A stretch of DNA of 64,000 nt from Williamsia soli (GTDB taxonomy: Bacteria > Actinomycetota > Actinomycetes > Mycobacteriales > Mycobacteriaceae): the NCBI RefSeq assembly GCF_017377795.1, contig NZ_JAFRDR010000011.1, positions 62,001 through 126,000 of the forward strand, given 5' to 3'. The notes beneath the pieces are model-generated. The model was given only the letters and a program-made list of their open reading frames with translations. It had not been told where the DNA came from and searched no databases. Within the stretch, counting starts at the first letter, position 1. Each line of letters begins with the position of its first letter. Both the position numbers and the translations under genes were made by a program. Shown in pieces: positions 63,854 through 64,000 of the stretch.

Positions 63854-64000
63854 TCAGCGAGGCGGCGGCTGGTTCGGATTCGTGTGTCGACCACGAGCGT
63901 CGTCGGGGCCCGGAACTCCGGGCTGGAGGTTGACGCCTTGCCGGTTGCCGTGCTGGTCATTGTTGCCGGCCTGATTGGGGTTGCGCCGCTGATCGGAGTT
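63854..64000 (-). CDS. C-terminal end of an unidentified gene (partial)
   Basis: The last 48 codons of a minus-strand frame that runs off the window end. The peptide is hydrophilic, rich in Asn, Gln, Pro, Gly and Arg (NSDQRRNPNQAGNNDQHGN, ending NPNQPPPR), and looks like a disordered tail. It is too short and simple to assign. Other frames here are no better. Confidence 0.5.
   Translation of the reverse strand, partial: NSDQRRNPNQAGNNDQHGNRQGVNLQPGVPGPDDARGRHTNPNQPPPR

Overview
The window is GC-rich, densely coded actinobacterial chromosome. Gene content and order (rpmH-rnpA-yidD-yidC-jag-rsmG-parA-parB, then cwlM, trx/trxB, sigM, MurJ fused to a pseudokinase, a DUF6049 protein, a MutT4-like Nudix protein and pcnA) match the origin-proximal segment of Mycobacterium tuberculosis (roughly Rv3924c to Rv3907c). 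SigM/RsmA, CwlM, a Stealth protein, deazaflavin-type enzymes and a Lon protease point to the mycolic-acid actinobacteria. A Gordonia-like organism is my best guess, but the assignment rests on remembered gene order, not on a search.

Layout. 1-446: dnaA-rpmH intergenic region with two DnaA boxes and an rpmH promoter. 447-6127: ribosomal protein L34, RNase P protein, membrane insertion factors, RsmG and the ParAB/parS segregation system, with three parS sites. 6384-12850: GNAT protein, CwlM, thioredoxin system with a good SigH/SigR-type promoter, PAP2 phosphatase, and the sigM / anti-sigma cluster with a Mug-type glycosylase lying between the two. 12996-16769: Stealth sugar-phosphotransferase and Rv0805-like phosphodiesterase, a Nudix hydrolase and 3-methyladenine glycosylase. 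16769-25545: Nudix-DUF6049-MurJ operon and divergent pcnA. 25572-31101: transglutaminase, diacylglycerol kinase, AGPS-like flavoprotein, TetR regulator and GlpD, a glycerolipid block that resembles Rv2249c-Rv2252. 31148-37568: acyl-CoA dehydrogenase, EgtE-like PLP enzyme, a Ca-binding-repeat protein, a three-gene HTH / HExxH-peptidase / seven-helix membrane operon, an EthD protein and a luciferase-like oxidoreductase. 37601-45439: MFS, YqgE, secreted CocE-type hydrolase, DUF3072, SdpI-like protein and leuS, which resembles Rv0037c-Rv0041. 45453-54451: small accessory genes, one frameshifted membrane gene, lon with a HAIR-like operator, a divergent SDR / MmyB-type regulator pair. 54632-60408: DUF222-HNH protein followed by the Hen1-Pnkp RNA-repair pair. 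60421-64000: cydBA, another luciferase-like oxidoreductase, and the end of an unidentified gene.

Many genes are translationally coupled by ATGA/GTGA overlaps, and several non-coupled genes seem to be leaderless, with a -10-like hexamer 6 to 8 bases before the start codon. No tRNA, rRNA, insertion sequence, prophage or CRISPR array was seen. The best candidate for an undescribed system is the HTH / ImmA-like peptidase / polytopic membrane protein operon at 34288-35932.
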